A stretch of 64,000 bases of DNA. It comes from Phaeobacter italicus (GTDB lineage Bacteria > Pseudomonadota > Alphaproteobacteria > Rhodobacterales > Rhodobacteraceae). The notes under the pieces were generated by a model that was not told the origin of the DNA, did no database searches, and worked only from the letters and a program-made list of their open reading frames with translations. Positions 50,599 through 58,415 of this stretch are shown piece by piece. Positions within the stretch are counted from its first letter, which is position 1, and every line of letters begins with the position of its first letter. Location: assembly GCF_001258055.1 (NCBI RefSeq), contig NZ_CVRM01000035.1:62001-126000 (forward strand), written 5' to 3'. The position numbers and the translations under genes were made by a program.

Positions 50599-53574
50599 AT
50601 GCTTAGGAAAAAGACCAACGGGGTTGCGCGACGCCCCCAGCGGACCAGTATCCTGTCCAAGGTTGCGGAAAGCTCCGTTGACCGCCGCGCGTTTCTGCGC
50701 GGATCCGGCCTGGCCATCGGTGGCCTTGCCGCCATCAGCGCCACGGGTGGCTCTGTCACCAAGGCAAATGCCGCAACCGCCGCGGCGGGTGCTGTTGAAA
50801 CCATCAAATCTGTCTGCACCCACTGTTCGGTCGGCTGTACCGTTGTGGCAGAGGTGCAAAACGGCGTCTGGACCGGTCAGGAACCCGGTTGGGACAGCCC
50901 GTTCAACCTTGGTGCCCATTGCGCCAAAGGGGCTTCGGTCCGCGAGCACGCCCACGGCGAACGCCGCCTGAAGTATCCGATGAAAAAAGAAGGCGGTGAG
51001 TGGAAGCGCATCAGCTGGGAGCAGGCGATCAACGAGATCGGCGACGGCATGATGCAGATCCGCGAAGAAAGCGGTCCGGATTCCGTCTACTGGCTCGGCT
51101 CGGCCAAGCACAACAACGAACAGGCCTATCTGTTCCGCAAGTTCGCCGCCTATTGGGGCACGAATAACGTGGATCACCAGGCCCGGATCTGTCACTCGAC
51201 CACTGTTGCAGGTGTTGCGAACACATGGGGCTACGGTGCCATGACCAACAGCTACAACGACATCCACAATTCGCGTGCGATCTTCATCATTGGTGGCAAC
51301 CCTGCAGAAGCACACCCTGTGTCGCTCTTGCATGTGCTGAAAGCCAAAGAGCAGAACAATGCGCCGCTGATCGTGTGTGATCCGCGCTTTACCCGCACGG
51401 CAGCCCATGCCGACGAATATGTGCGCTTCCGTCCCGGCACCGATGTGGCGCTGGTCTGGGGGATCCTGTGGCACATCTTTGAAAACGGTTGGGAAGATCA
51501 GGAATTCATCCGCACCCGCGTGTGGGGCATGGATCAGATCAAGGAAGAAGTGGCGAAATGGACCCCGGAAGAGGTCGAGCGCGTCACCGGCACCCCCGGC
51601 AGCCAGCTGAAGCGTGTGGCGCGGACGTTGGCCAACAACCGCCCCGGCACCGTGATCTGGTGTATGGGTGGCACCCAGCACACCACCGGCAACAACAACA
51701 CGCGCGCCTACTGTATTCTCCAGCTGGCTCTGGGCAACATGGGCACATCGGGTGGCGGGACCAACATCTTCCGTGGCCACGACAACGTGCAGGGCGCGAC
51801 CGACCTTGGCGTTCTGAGCCACACATTGCCCGGCTACTACGGCCTGTCCAAAGGCGCCTGGGCGCATTGGGGTCGTGTCTGGGGTGAAGATGGCGAATGG
51901 CTTGCTGGCCAGTTTGACACCCTCAAAGGGGCCGACGGCAAAGACAAGTCGATGCAGAACCTGACGGGTATTCCGGTCAGCCGCTGGATCGACGGCATCC
52001 TTGAAGACAAGGAAAACATGGACCAGCCCAACAATGTCCGGGCCATGGTTCTGTGGGGCCACGCGCCGAACTCTCAGACCCGTATGACGGAGATGAAGAC
52101 GGCGATGGAGAAACTGGACATGCTGGTCGTTGTTGACCCGTATCCCACCGTTTCTGCCGTGCTGCATGATCGTACCGATGGTGTGTATCTGCTGCCCGCC
52201 TGTACCCAGTTCGAAACCCGTGGGTCCGTCACCGCGTCGAACCGCTCTTTGCAGTGGCGCGACAAGGTCGTCGATCCGCTGTTCGAAAGCCTGCCGGATC
52301 ACGTGATCATCGCGAAGTTCGCCAACAAGTTTGGCTGGGCCGATCGGTTCTTCCGCAATATCGAGATGGAAGATGCCGAAACGCCGAACATCGAGAGTGT
52401 GACCCGCGAATTCAACCGCGGCATGTGGACCATCGGCTACACGGGTCAGACACCAGAGCGCCTGAAGACCCACATGGCCAATCAGCACACCTTTGATCGC
52501 ACAACGCTGCGCGCAGTTGGTGGCCCTGCTGATGGAGATTACTACGGTCTGCCGTGGCCCTGCTGGGGCAATGCAGAGCTGAACCACCCCGGCACGCCGA
52601 ACCTCTATGACATGTCCAAGCCTGTCTCAGAGGGTGGTCTGACCTTCCGTGCGCGTTTCGGCGTCGAGCGGGATGGCGACAATCTGCTGGCCGAAGGTGT
52701 CTACTCTGCGGGGTCCGACATTCAGGATGGCTATCCCGAATTCACCTATCAGATGCTGAAGGATCTGGGCTGGCACACCGAACTGACCCCGAACGAGCGG
52801 GCGTATATCGCCAAGGCGGCCGGTGTCGACGGGTTTGCGGACTACACCGAGGAAGTCGGCGAGCAGAGCATGTCTCCGTTCCCGTCCGACTATGATGACA
52901 AGGTGGCAAAGGTGAACTGGAAAACCGACCTGTCCGGCGGGATCCAGCGCGTTGCGATTGCGCATGAATGTGCGCCCTTTGGCAACGCCAAGGCCCGTGC
53001 CGTGGTCTGGACCTTCCCGGATCCGGTGCCGATCCACCGCGAGCCGCTTTATACCAACCGCCGGGATCTGGTCGAAGACTACCCGACATACGAGGATCGT
53101 CATGCCTATCGCCTGCCGACCCTCTATGCGTCGATCCAGAAGAACGACGTCTCCAAGGAGTTCCCGATCATTCTGACTTCCGGTCGTCTGGTCGAGTACG
53201 AAGGCGGCGGCGAGGAAACCCGGTCCAATCCATGGCTGGCAGAGCTGCAGCAGGACATGTTCGTCGAAATCCACCCGCGTGATGCCAACAACATCGGCGT
53301 GCGGGACGGCGCACAGGTCTGGGTCGAAGGCCCCGAAGGCGGCAAGGTCAAAGTCATGGCCATGGTCACCGAACGGGTCGGTGAGGGCGTTGCCTTCATG
53401 CCGTTCCACTTTGGCGGCCACTATCAGGGTGCCGATCTGCGGGACAAATATCCCGATGGCGCAGACCCCTATGTTCTTGGGGAAAGCTCCAACACCGCGC
53501 AGACCTACGGCTACGACAGCGTGACCCAGATGCAGGAGACGAAGTGTACTCTCTGCAAGATCAGCGCAGCATAA
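50599..53574 (+). CDS. fdhA: Formate dehydrogenase, catalytic alpha subunit (Cys type, Tat-exported)
   Basis: A 991-residue molybdopterin oxidoreductase. A Tat signal, SVDRRAFLRGSGLAIGG, is at residues 26-42. The [4Fe-4S] ligands are C73, C76, C80 and C108. The metal ligand is C198 followed by H199 in QARICHSTTVAG, so it uses cysteine in place of selenocysteine; no in-frame TGA is needed. Conserved pterin-binding blocks follow (FIIGGNPAEAHP, MGGTQHTTGNNN, NIFRGHDNVQGATDLG). The active metal is W or Mo; the nearby tup genes favour W. It forms the periplasmic enzyme with FdhB and FdhC. Confidence 0.95.
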   Translation: MLRKKTNGVARRPQRTSILSKVAESSVDRRAFLRGSGLAIGGLAAISATGGSVTKANAATAAAGAVETIKSVCTHCSVGCTVVAEVQNGVWTGQEPGWDSPFNLGAHCAKGASVREHAHGERRLKYPMKKEGGEWKRISWEQAINEIGDGMMQIREESGPDSVYWLGSAKHNNEQAYLFRKFAAYWGTNNVDHQARICHSTTVAGVANTWGYGAMTNSYNDIHNSRAIFIIGGNPAEAHPVSLLHVLKAKEQNNAPLIVCDPRFTRTAAHADEYVRFRPGTDVALVWGILWHIFENGWEDQEFIRTRVWGMDQIKEEVAKWTPEEVERVTGTPGSQLKRVARTLANNRPGTVIWCMGGTQHTTGNNNTRAYCILQLALGNMGTSGGGTNIFRGHDNVQGATDLGVLSHTLPGYYGLSKGAWAHWGRVWGEDGEWLAGQFDTLKGADGKDKSMQNLTGIPVSRWIDGILEDKENMDQPNNVRAMVLWGHAPNSQTRMTEMKTAMEKLDMLVVVDPYPTVSAVLHDRTDGVYLLPACTQFETRGSVTASNRSLQWRDKVVDPLFESLPDHVIIAKFANKFGWADRFFRNIEMEDAETPNIESVTREFNRGMWTIGYTGQTPERLKTHMANQHTFDRTTLRAVGGPADGDYYGLPWPCWGNAELNHPGTPNLYDMSKPVSEGGLTFRARFGVERDGDNLLAEGVYSAGSDIQDGYPEFTYQMLKDLGWHTELTPNERAYIAKAAGVDGFADYTEEVGEQSMSPFPSDYDDKVAKVNWKTDLSGGIQRVAIAHECAPFGNAKARAVVWTFPDPVPIHREPLYTNRRDLVEDYPTYEDRHAYRLPTLYASIQKNDVSKEFPIILTSGRLVEYEGGGEETRSNPWLAELQQDMFVEIHPRDANNIGVRDGAQVWVEGPEGGKVKVMAMVTERVGEGVAFMPFHFGGHYQGADLRDKYPDGADPYVLGESSNTAQTYGYDSVTQMQETKCTLCKISAA

Positions 53575-53587
53575 GGAGAGAAGAGAT

Positions 53588-54181
53588 ATGGCAAGAGCGA
53601 AGTTTCTCTGTGACGCCGAACGCTGCATTGAATGCAACGCCTGCGTCACCGCCTGTAAGAACGAGCACGAGGTGCCCTGGGGTATCAATCGTCGTCGTGT
53701 TGTGACCATCAATGATGGCACCCCCGGCGAGCGGTCGATCTCTGTCGCCTGTATGCATTGTTCCGACGCGCCCTGCATGGCCGTCTGCCCGGTGGATTGC
53801 TTCTACCAGAACGAAGAAGGCGTCGTCCTGCACTCCAAGGATCTGTGCATCGGCTGTGGCTACTGTTTCTATGCGTGCCCCTTCGGTGCGCCGCAGTATC
53901 CGCAGGCAGGCAACTTTGGTAGCCGCGGCAAGATGGACAAATGCACCTTCTGCGCCGGTGGTCCGGAGGAGACGCATTCCAATGCGGAGTTCTCCAAATA
54001 CGGCCGCAACCGGATTGCAGAGGGCAAGCTGCCCATCTGCGCCGAGATGTGCTCTACCAAGGCGCTGCTGGCCGGTGACGGTGATGTGGTGTCCGCAGTC
54101 TACCGCGAGCGCGTGGTTGCCCGTGGCTTTGGCACTGGTGCCTGGGGCTGGGGAACCGCCTACGAACAGAAGGGCGGCTGA
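53588..54181 (+). CDS. fdhB: Formate dehydrogenase, iron-sulfur beta subunit
   Basis: A 197-residue protein with four [4Fe-4S] sites: CIECNACVTACKNEH, CMHCSDAPCMAVCPVDC, CIGCGYCFYACPFGAPQ, and a fourth completed by CTFC and later cysteines in ICAEMCSTKAL. It passes electrons from FdhA to the cytochrome b subunit. It is the FDH3-type beta subunit and is shorter than FdnH, lacking the C-terminal transmembrane anchor. AAGGAGAGAAGAG lies before the ATG. Confidence 0.93.
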   Translation: MARAKFLCDAERCIECNACVTACKNEHEVPWGINRRRVVTINDGTPGERSISVACMHCSDAPCMAVCPVDCFYQNEEGVVLHSKDLCIGCGYCFYACPFGAPQYPQAGNFGSRGKMDKCTFCAGGPEETHSNAEFSKYGRNRIAEGKLPICAEMCSTKALLAGDGDVVSAVYRERVVARGFGTGAWGWGTAYEQKGG

Positions 54182-54277
54182 TCCGGCCCCCTTCACCCAA
54201 AAGGGATGGCCCGCCGCTGCGGGCCGTCCCGATTTTCGATTTCAAATGACAAGACAATCCAAAAAGGAGTGTAGCCC

Positions 54278-55504
54278 ATGCTGCGCCTTGCCTTTGCCAT
54301 TCTGATGCAGCTGACCCTGCTGACCGGGATCGCTACCGCCCAGGACAGCGGTGCCGCCGCGGCCCCTGATCGCAGCGCCACCGGCGGTGCACAGACGCTT
54401 GAGGACATTCTGGCGCGCCAGCGTGGCGAAAAGATCGACGACAGTTTCCGGAGCAACGATGTGGGCGCCGGTGCCATCGGCGCAGGGATCACGGAACAGC
54501 TCGGCACCCTTGGCGGGGCGTCCGACCCGGAGTTGTGGCGTGCGATCCGGTATAATGCGGCCAATTTGCGTGTCTCTGCCGGAGGCGATGTTGCCACCGT
54601 CTTGGTGCAGGATGGCGGCATGCGCTGGCTCACCTTCCGAGACGGACCGTTGCGCCAATACGGTGGTTGGCTGCTCCTTGGGACATTGGGCGCGCTTGCG
54701 GTGTTCTATCTTCTTCGCGGGCGAATCCGGATCGACGAACCCTCGACCGGTCGCACGGTTACCCGTTTTCAGTTCATCGAACGCTTTGCCCACTGGGTGC
54801 TGGCGGGATCATTCATTCTGTTGGGTCTGACCGGACTTGCCAGTCTTTTTGGGCGCATGGTGATTGCGCCGTATCTCGGCAAAGACATCAACGCGGGTCT
54901 GCTGATTTGGAGCAAATGGGTCCACAACAACGTCTCATGGGCCTTCATGCTGGCCCTTATCATGGTGTTTGTGATGTGGGTGGCCCACAATATCCCGAAC
55001 CGGACGGACCTTGTCTGGATCCGTCAGATGGGCGGCATCGTTGGCAAGGCGCACCCGCCTGCGAAAAAGTTCAACTTTGGCCAAAAGCTGATCTTCTGGT
55101 CAGTGATTGTGCTTGGCGCATCGATTTCGGTATCTGGCCTGTCGCTGCTGTTCCCGTTTGAGCTCCCGCTGTTTGCCAAGACATTTGCGGTGCTGAACGA
55201 CTCCGGTCTGCCCCAGTGGCTGGGCTATGGCGTGCTGCCTGTTGAGTTGGCCCCGCAGGAGGAAATGCAGCTGGCTCAGACTTGGCATGCGATTGTCAGC
55301 TTTGTCCTGATGGCGATCATCCTTGCCCATATCTACATCGGCTCTGTCGGCATGGAAGGCGCGTTTGATGCGATGGGCACCGGCGAGGTGGACGAGGCCT
55401 GGGCGCATCAGCACCATTCGATCTGGCTGGAGGAAATGCGCGAAAAGGGCGAAGTCACGAAGGCGGATGGCACCAGCGCCAAAGGCGCCACACCGGCCGA
55501 GTAA
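54278..55504 (+). CDS. fdhC: Formate dehydrogenase, cytochrome b gamma subunit
   Basis: A 408-residue membrane protein. It begins with a signal peptide (MLRLAFAILMQLTLLTGIAT, cut near AQD), has a 110-residue exported domain, then one helix near 128-148 and a four-helix FdoI-like diheme cytochrome b core. Haem histidines are expected in IERFAHWVLAG, WSKWVHNNVSW and LAHIYIG. The N-terminal extended region with an extra helix is typical of the longer gamma subunits in Proteobacteria. It links FdhAB to the quinone pool. The C-terminal tail is polar and cytoplasmic. Confidence 0.9.
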   Translation: MLRLAFAILMQLTLLTGIATAQDSGAAAAPDRSATGGAQTLEDILARQRGEKIDDSFRSNDVGAGAIGAGITEQLGTLGGASDPELWRAIRYNAANLRVSAGGDVATVLVQDGGMRWLTFRDGPLRQYGGWLLLGTLGALAVFYLLRGRIRIDEPSTGRTVTRFQFIERFAHWVLAGSFILLGLTGLASLFGRMVIAPYLGKDINAGLLIWSKWVHNNVSWAFMLALIMVFVMWVAHNIPNRTDLVWIRQMGGIVGKAHPPAKKFNFGQKLIFWSVIVLGASISVSGLSLLFPFELPLFAKTFAVLNDSGLPQWLGYGVLPVELAPQEEMQLAQTWHAIVSFVLMAIILAHIYIGSVGMEGAFDAMGTGEVDEAWAHQHHSIWLEEMREKGEVTKADGTSAKGATPAE

Positions 55505-55509
55505 GGCCC

Positions 55510-56922
55510 ATGGCGCTGCGGCCCCTGTCCTGCGCTTTGCGTCAGCCTCTGTCAGGTGGCATGGCAGAGGTTGGACGGGCTGCGCTGCTATCGGGGCTTG
55601 GTCTTCTATGGCTGGGCGCGGCAGCGATGGCACAGGACAACGGCGGTGGCACCCTGACCTTGCCACTGCCGGAAGCCACAGCCCAAGAGGCCGCAGAATT
55701 CACAACCCTCAAGGGGCACGGGGGCCCGGTCATGGCATTGGATGTGTCACCGAGCGGGCAGGTTGCAACCGGCAGTTTCGACAATGCAGCGGCCCTGTGG
55801 ACGGGACGGGCGCCCCAGTGGCTGGAGGCCCACGAAGCAGCCGTCACGGCGCTGGCATTTGTCGATGCAGGCCGGTTGGCCACGGCGGGTGATGATTTCG
55901 CGCTTTACCTTTGGCAGGAGGGAGAGGCCAAGGCAGTCCCTATTGGTCAGCACCTTGGAAAGGTGCGTGCCTTGGCTGTCGCGCCTGACCAGAGGTTTCT
56001 GGCGTCTGCCAGTTGGGACGGAGAGATCGGCCTGTGGCCCCTTGGCGAGGGAGAGGCGCGCAAAATCAAGGTGGGTAGCGGCATCAATGATGTGGCGATT
56101 GGCACCGATGGGGCGGTCTATGCGGCAACGATGGCCGGAGAAATCCTGATCTTTGACCAGCCTGACAGCCCGCCGCAGCGGCTGGTCCAGCAGGGATTTG
56201 GCATCAACCAGCTGATCTATGATCCGACTGGGAAATGGATTGCCTATGGTGCGGTCGACGGGGCCACGCGGGTGGTTCACAGTGAAACGGGCGCAGCGAT
56301 TGCCGATTTCACGCTGGATCGCCGTCCCGTCCTTGCGATGGCGCATCATTCTGACAGCGGATTGCTCGCCGTGGGGGATGGGCAGGGCTATATCATGGTT
56401 GTGGACACCAAAGCCTGGCGCATCCATTCCGATTTTCGGGCCAGTAGGCAGGGGCCCGTCTGGGCGCTCGCCTTTTCTTTGGACGGCCAGACAATCTGGG
56501 CGGCGGGATTGGATGATGTGGCCTATGGCTGGCCCGTCGCAGTGATGGGAGAGTTGGAGGCGGAAATGGCTGGCAATCGCTCTTTTCTGCGGGATCCCGA
56601 AACCATGTCGAACGGTGAGCGGCAGTTCATGCGCAAATGTTCAATCTGCCATGCGCTGACACCGGACGAGGGGCGCAAGGCAGGGCCAAGCCTGCATCAG
56701 GTATTTGGCCGAAAGGCCGGCACACTTGCAGGCTATCGCTATTCCGAGATCCTTGATGGATCTGATATAATTTGGGACGAGACGACAATCGATGCCCTCT
56801 TCGATCTGGGACCGGATCACTATATTCCCGGTTCCAAAATGCCGATGCAGCGGATCACCGACCCGCAGGATCGGCTGGATCTGATCGCGTTCATGAAGCG
56901 CGCAACTAAGGTGGAGAATTAA
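55510..56922 (+). CDS. WD40-like beta-propeller fused to a monohaem cytochrome c
   Basis: A 470-residue exported protein. A signal-like region ends about AAAMAQD (residue 42); an in-frame ATG at 55561 gives a more normal signal peptide. Residues 60-345 hold about six WD40-like blades, for example TLKGHGGPVMALDVSPSG and VRALAVAPDQRFLASASWDG. The C-terminal 115 residues are a class I cytochrome c with C377-SIC-H381 and a Met ligand in GSKMPMQR. Five bases separate it from fdhC. It may take electrons from the FDH or hold the complex in the periplasm. Confidence 0.88.
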   Translation: MALRPLSCALRQPLSGGMAEVGRAALLSGLGLLWLGAAAMAQDNGGGTLTLPLPEATAQEAAEFTTLKGHGGPVMALDVSPSGQVATGSFDNAAALWTGRAPQWLEAHEAAVTALAFVDAGRLATAGDDFALYLWQEGEAKAVPIGQHLGKVRALAVAPDQRFLASASWDGEIGLWPLGEGEARKIKVGSGINDVAIGTDGAVYAATMAGEILIFDQPDSPPQRLVQQGFGINQLIYDPTGKWIAYGAVDGATRVVHSETGAAIADFTLDRRPVLAMAHHSDSGLLAVGDGQGYIMVVDTKAWRIHSDFRASRQGPVWALAFSLDGQTIWAAGLDDVAYGWPVAVMGELEAEMAGNRSFLRDPETMSNGERQFMRKCSICHALTPDEGRKAGPSLHQVFGRKAGTLAGYRYSEILDGSDIIWDETTIDALFDLGPDHYIPGSKMPMQRITDPQDRLDLIAFMKRATKVEN

Positions 56923-56926
56923 CCAA

Positions 56927-57052
56927 ATGAAAGCCATGTTGACGGGATTTGCCGCCATCATCGTGATTGCTGCCGGTGCGAATTTCGCGCTGGATCGGGC
57001 AGGCTATGCCTCTGATGAGAAATTGTCCGGCCCCTCTGTACGTCTGGACTGA
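56927..57052 (+). CDS. Small single-helix membrane protein (41 aa) of the fdh operon
   Basis: Too short for routine calling. MKAMLTGFAAIIVIAAGANF is a hydrophobic helix, followed by a short tail with DRAGYASDE and SVRLD. It starts four bases after the WD40-cytochrome gene and ends two bases before the GTG of the response regulator, with no space for another element. Its charge pattern predicts an outside C-terminus. It could be a small accessory subunit of the FDH complex. Similar short proteins seem common in Roseobacters, but I cannot name a family. Confidence 0.65.
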   Translation: MKAMLTGFAAIIVIAAGANFALDRAGYASDEKLSGPSVRLD

Positions 57053-57054
57053 TT

Positions 57055-58410
57055 GTGCTGACCACTGCCGAGGCACCCCGCGACGAATATGGGGAAAATC
57101 TGGCTGGCGCGTCGATCCTTGTGATTGATGACGAACCCGGCATGCGCAATTTCATGACCAAGATCCTGACGCCCCGCTGCAAAAGGGTAGAACAGGCGGC
57201 CTCGGCCGCCGAGGCATCCGCGATTCTTGATCAGGCCCATTTTGATCTGGTGATCCTGGACAACATCATGCCCGGTAAAACCGGTCTGGAGTGGGTGCAG
57301 GAGCAGCGCAAGGTCGGGCTCTTTGCCGATACGGTGCTGGTGACGGCCTATGCGGATCTTGAAACCGCAATTCAGGCGCTTCGGGTCGGGGTGGCGGATT
57401 TTGTCCTGAAACCTTTTCGGGCCAATCAGATCCTGAACTCTGTGGCGCGGGCATTGGATCGCAAACATCTGCGGCGCGAGAATTATCTGCTGAAACATGC
57501 CCTCTCTGCAGAAGGGACCGCAACACGTGGCCGACTGCTGGGAAAATCGCCTGCGATCCAGACCGCACGAGACATGATCACACGGCTGGCGCCAATGCCG
57601 ACGCCCGTGCTGTTCACTGGTGCGAGCGGAACCGGCAAGGAAATCGCTGCGCGCACGCTGCATTCGTTGTCGGACCGGGCAGACAAACCTTTTGTCGCGG
57701 TCAACTGCGCGGCGATCGCGCCGGATCGCATCGCACATGAGCTGTTTGGCATGGTCGATGCGCAGGATCGTCGTCAGGATGGCCTGTTCCTGTACGCCGA
57801 TGGCGGCACGCTGTTCCTGGATGAAGTCGCCCAGATGCCGGAACAGGTGCAGGCTGCTCTTTTGCGGGTGCTGGAAGATCAGAGGATCAGACCGGTCGGC
57901 GCAGAGCGGGACATTCCGCTAAACCTGCGCTTTCTGTTTGCCACCAACGCGGATCTGGACCAGGCCGTGGCGGAGGGGCGTTTCCGGGCTGATCTCTATC
58001 ACCGGATCAATGTGGTCAACATTCAGATGCCGCCGCTCAAAGAACGGGTGGAAGACATCGTTGAGCTGGCCGCACTGTTCATGGAGCAGTTTTCGACTAC
58101 CCTGGCGATGCCCGCTTTGGAACTGGATGCGGAAACCCTGCTGAAATTCAGCCGCTACGACTGGCCCGGCAATGTGCGCGAGCTGCGCAACCTGATCGAA
58201 CGATCGGTGATCCTTGGAGGCTTTCCCGAGGAGTTCGCAGGCACGGGCAGCGTGACTGGCAGTGCTGCGATGGATACGCTGGACCTGGTGATGCAGCGCC
58301 ACATCATGCATGTGCTGGATGCCTGTGACGGCAACCGCGCAGAGGCGGCGCGCAGGCTGGGTGTTTCGCGCAAGACGATTGACCGCAAATGCGCAAGTTG
58401 GGGCGTTTGA
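57055..58410 (+). CDS. NtrC-family response regulator lacking the sigma54 GAFTGA loop
   Basis: A 451-residue protein starting at a GTG. The receiver has D25/D26, the phosphorylation site D69 (VILDNIMPG) and K119. The AAA+ domain has Walker A GASGTGKE (189-196) and Walker B GGTLFLDEV. After ELFG (229-232), where sigma54 activators have GAFTGA, the text reads MVDAQDRRQD, so the contact loop is missing. A C-terminal Fis-type helix-turn-helix (AEAARRLGVSRKTIDRK) binds DNA. It likely acts with sigma70, as known for Rhodobacter capsulatus NtrC. It is the last gene of the fdh operon and pairs with the histidine kinase on the other strand. Confidence 0.9.
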   Translation: MLTTAEAPRDEYGENLAGASILVIDDEPGMRNFMTKILTPRCKRVEQAASAAEASAILDQAHFDLVILDNIMPGKTGLEWVQEQRKVGLFADTVLVTAYADLETAIQALRVGVADFVLKPFRANQILNSVARALDRKHLRRENYLLKHALSAEGTATRGRLLGKSPAIQTARDMITRLAPMPTPVLFTGASGTGKEIAARTLHSLSDRADKPFVAVNCAAIAPDRIAHELFGMVDAQDRRQDGLFLYADGGTLFLDEVAQMPEQVQAALLRVLEDQRIRPVGAERDIPLNLRFLFATNADLDQAVAEGRFRADLYHRINVVNIQMPPLKERVEDIVELAALFMEQFSTTLAMPALELDAETLLKFSRYDWPGNVRELRNLIERSVILGGFPEEFAGTGSVTGSAAMDTLDLVMQRHIMHVLDACDGNRAEAARRLGVSRKTIDRKCASWGV

Positions 58411-58415
58411 TCGTC

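Noticed and set aside
50344-52587. A 747-codon frame antisense to fdhA
   Set aside because: FdhA has all cluster and active-site residues in its own frame, so this is a shadow.
50599-53574. Selenocysteine-containing formate dehydrogenase
   Set aside because: The frame is continuous and the active-site codon at residue 198 is cysteine; no in-frame TGA is used.
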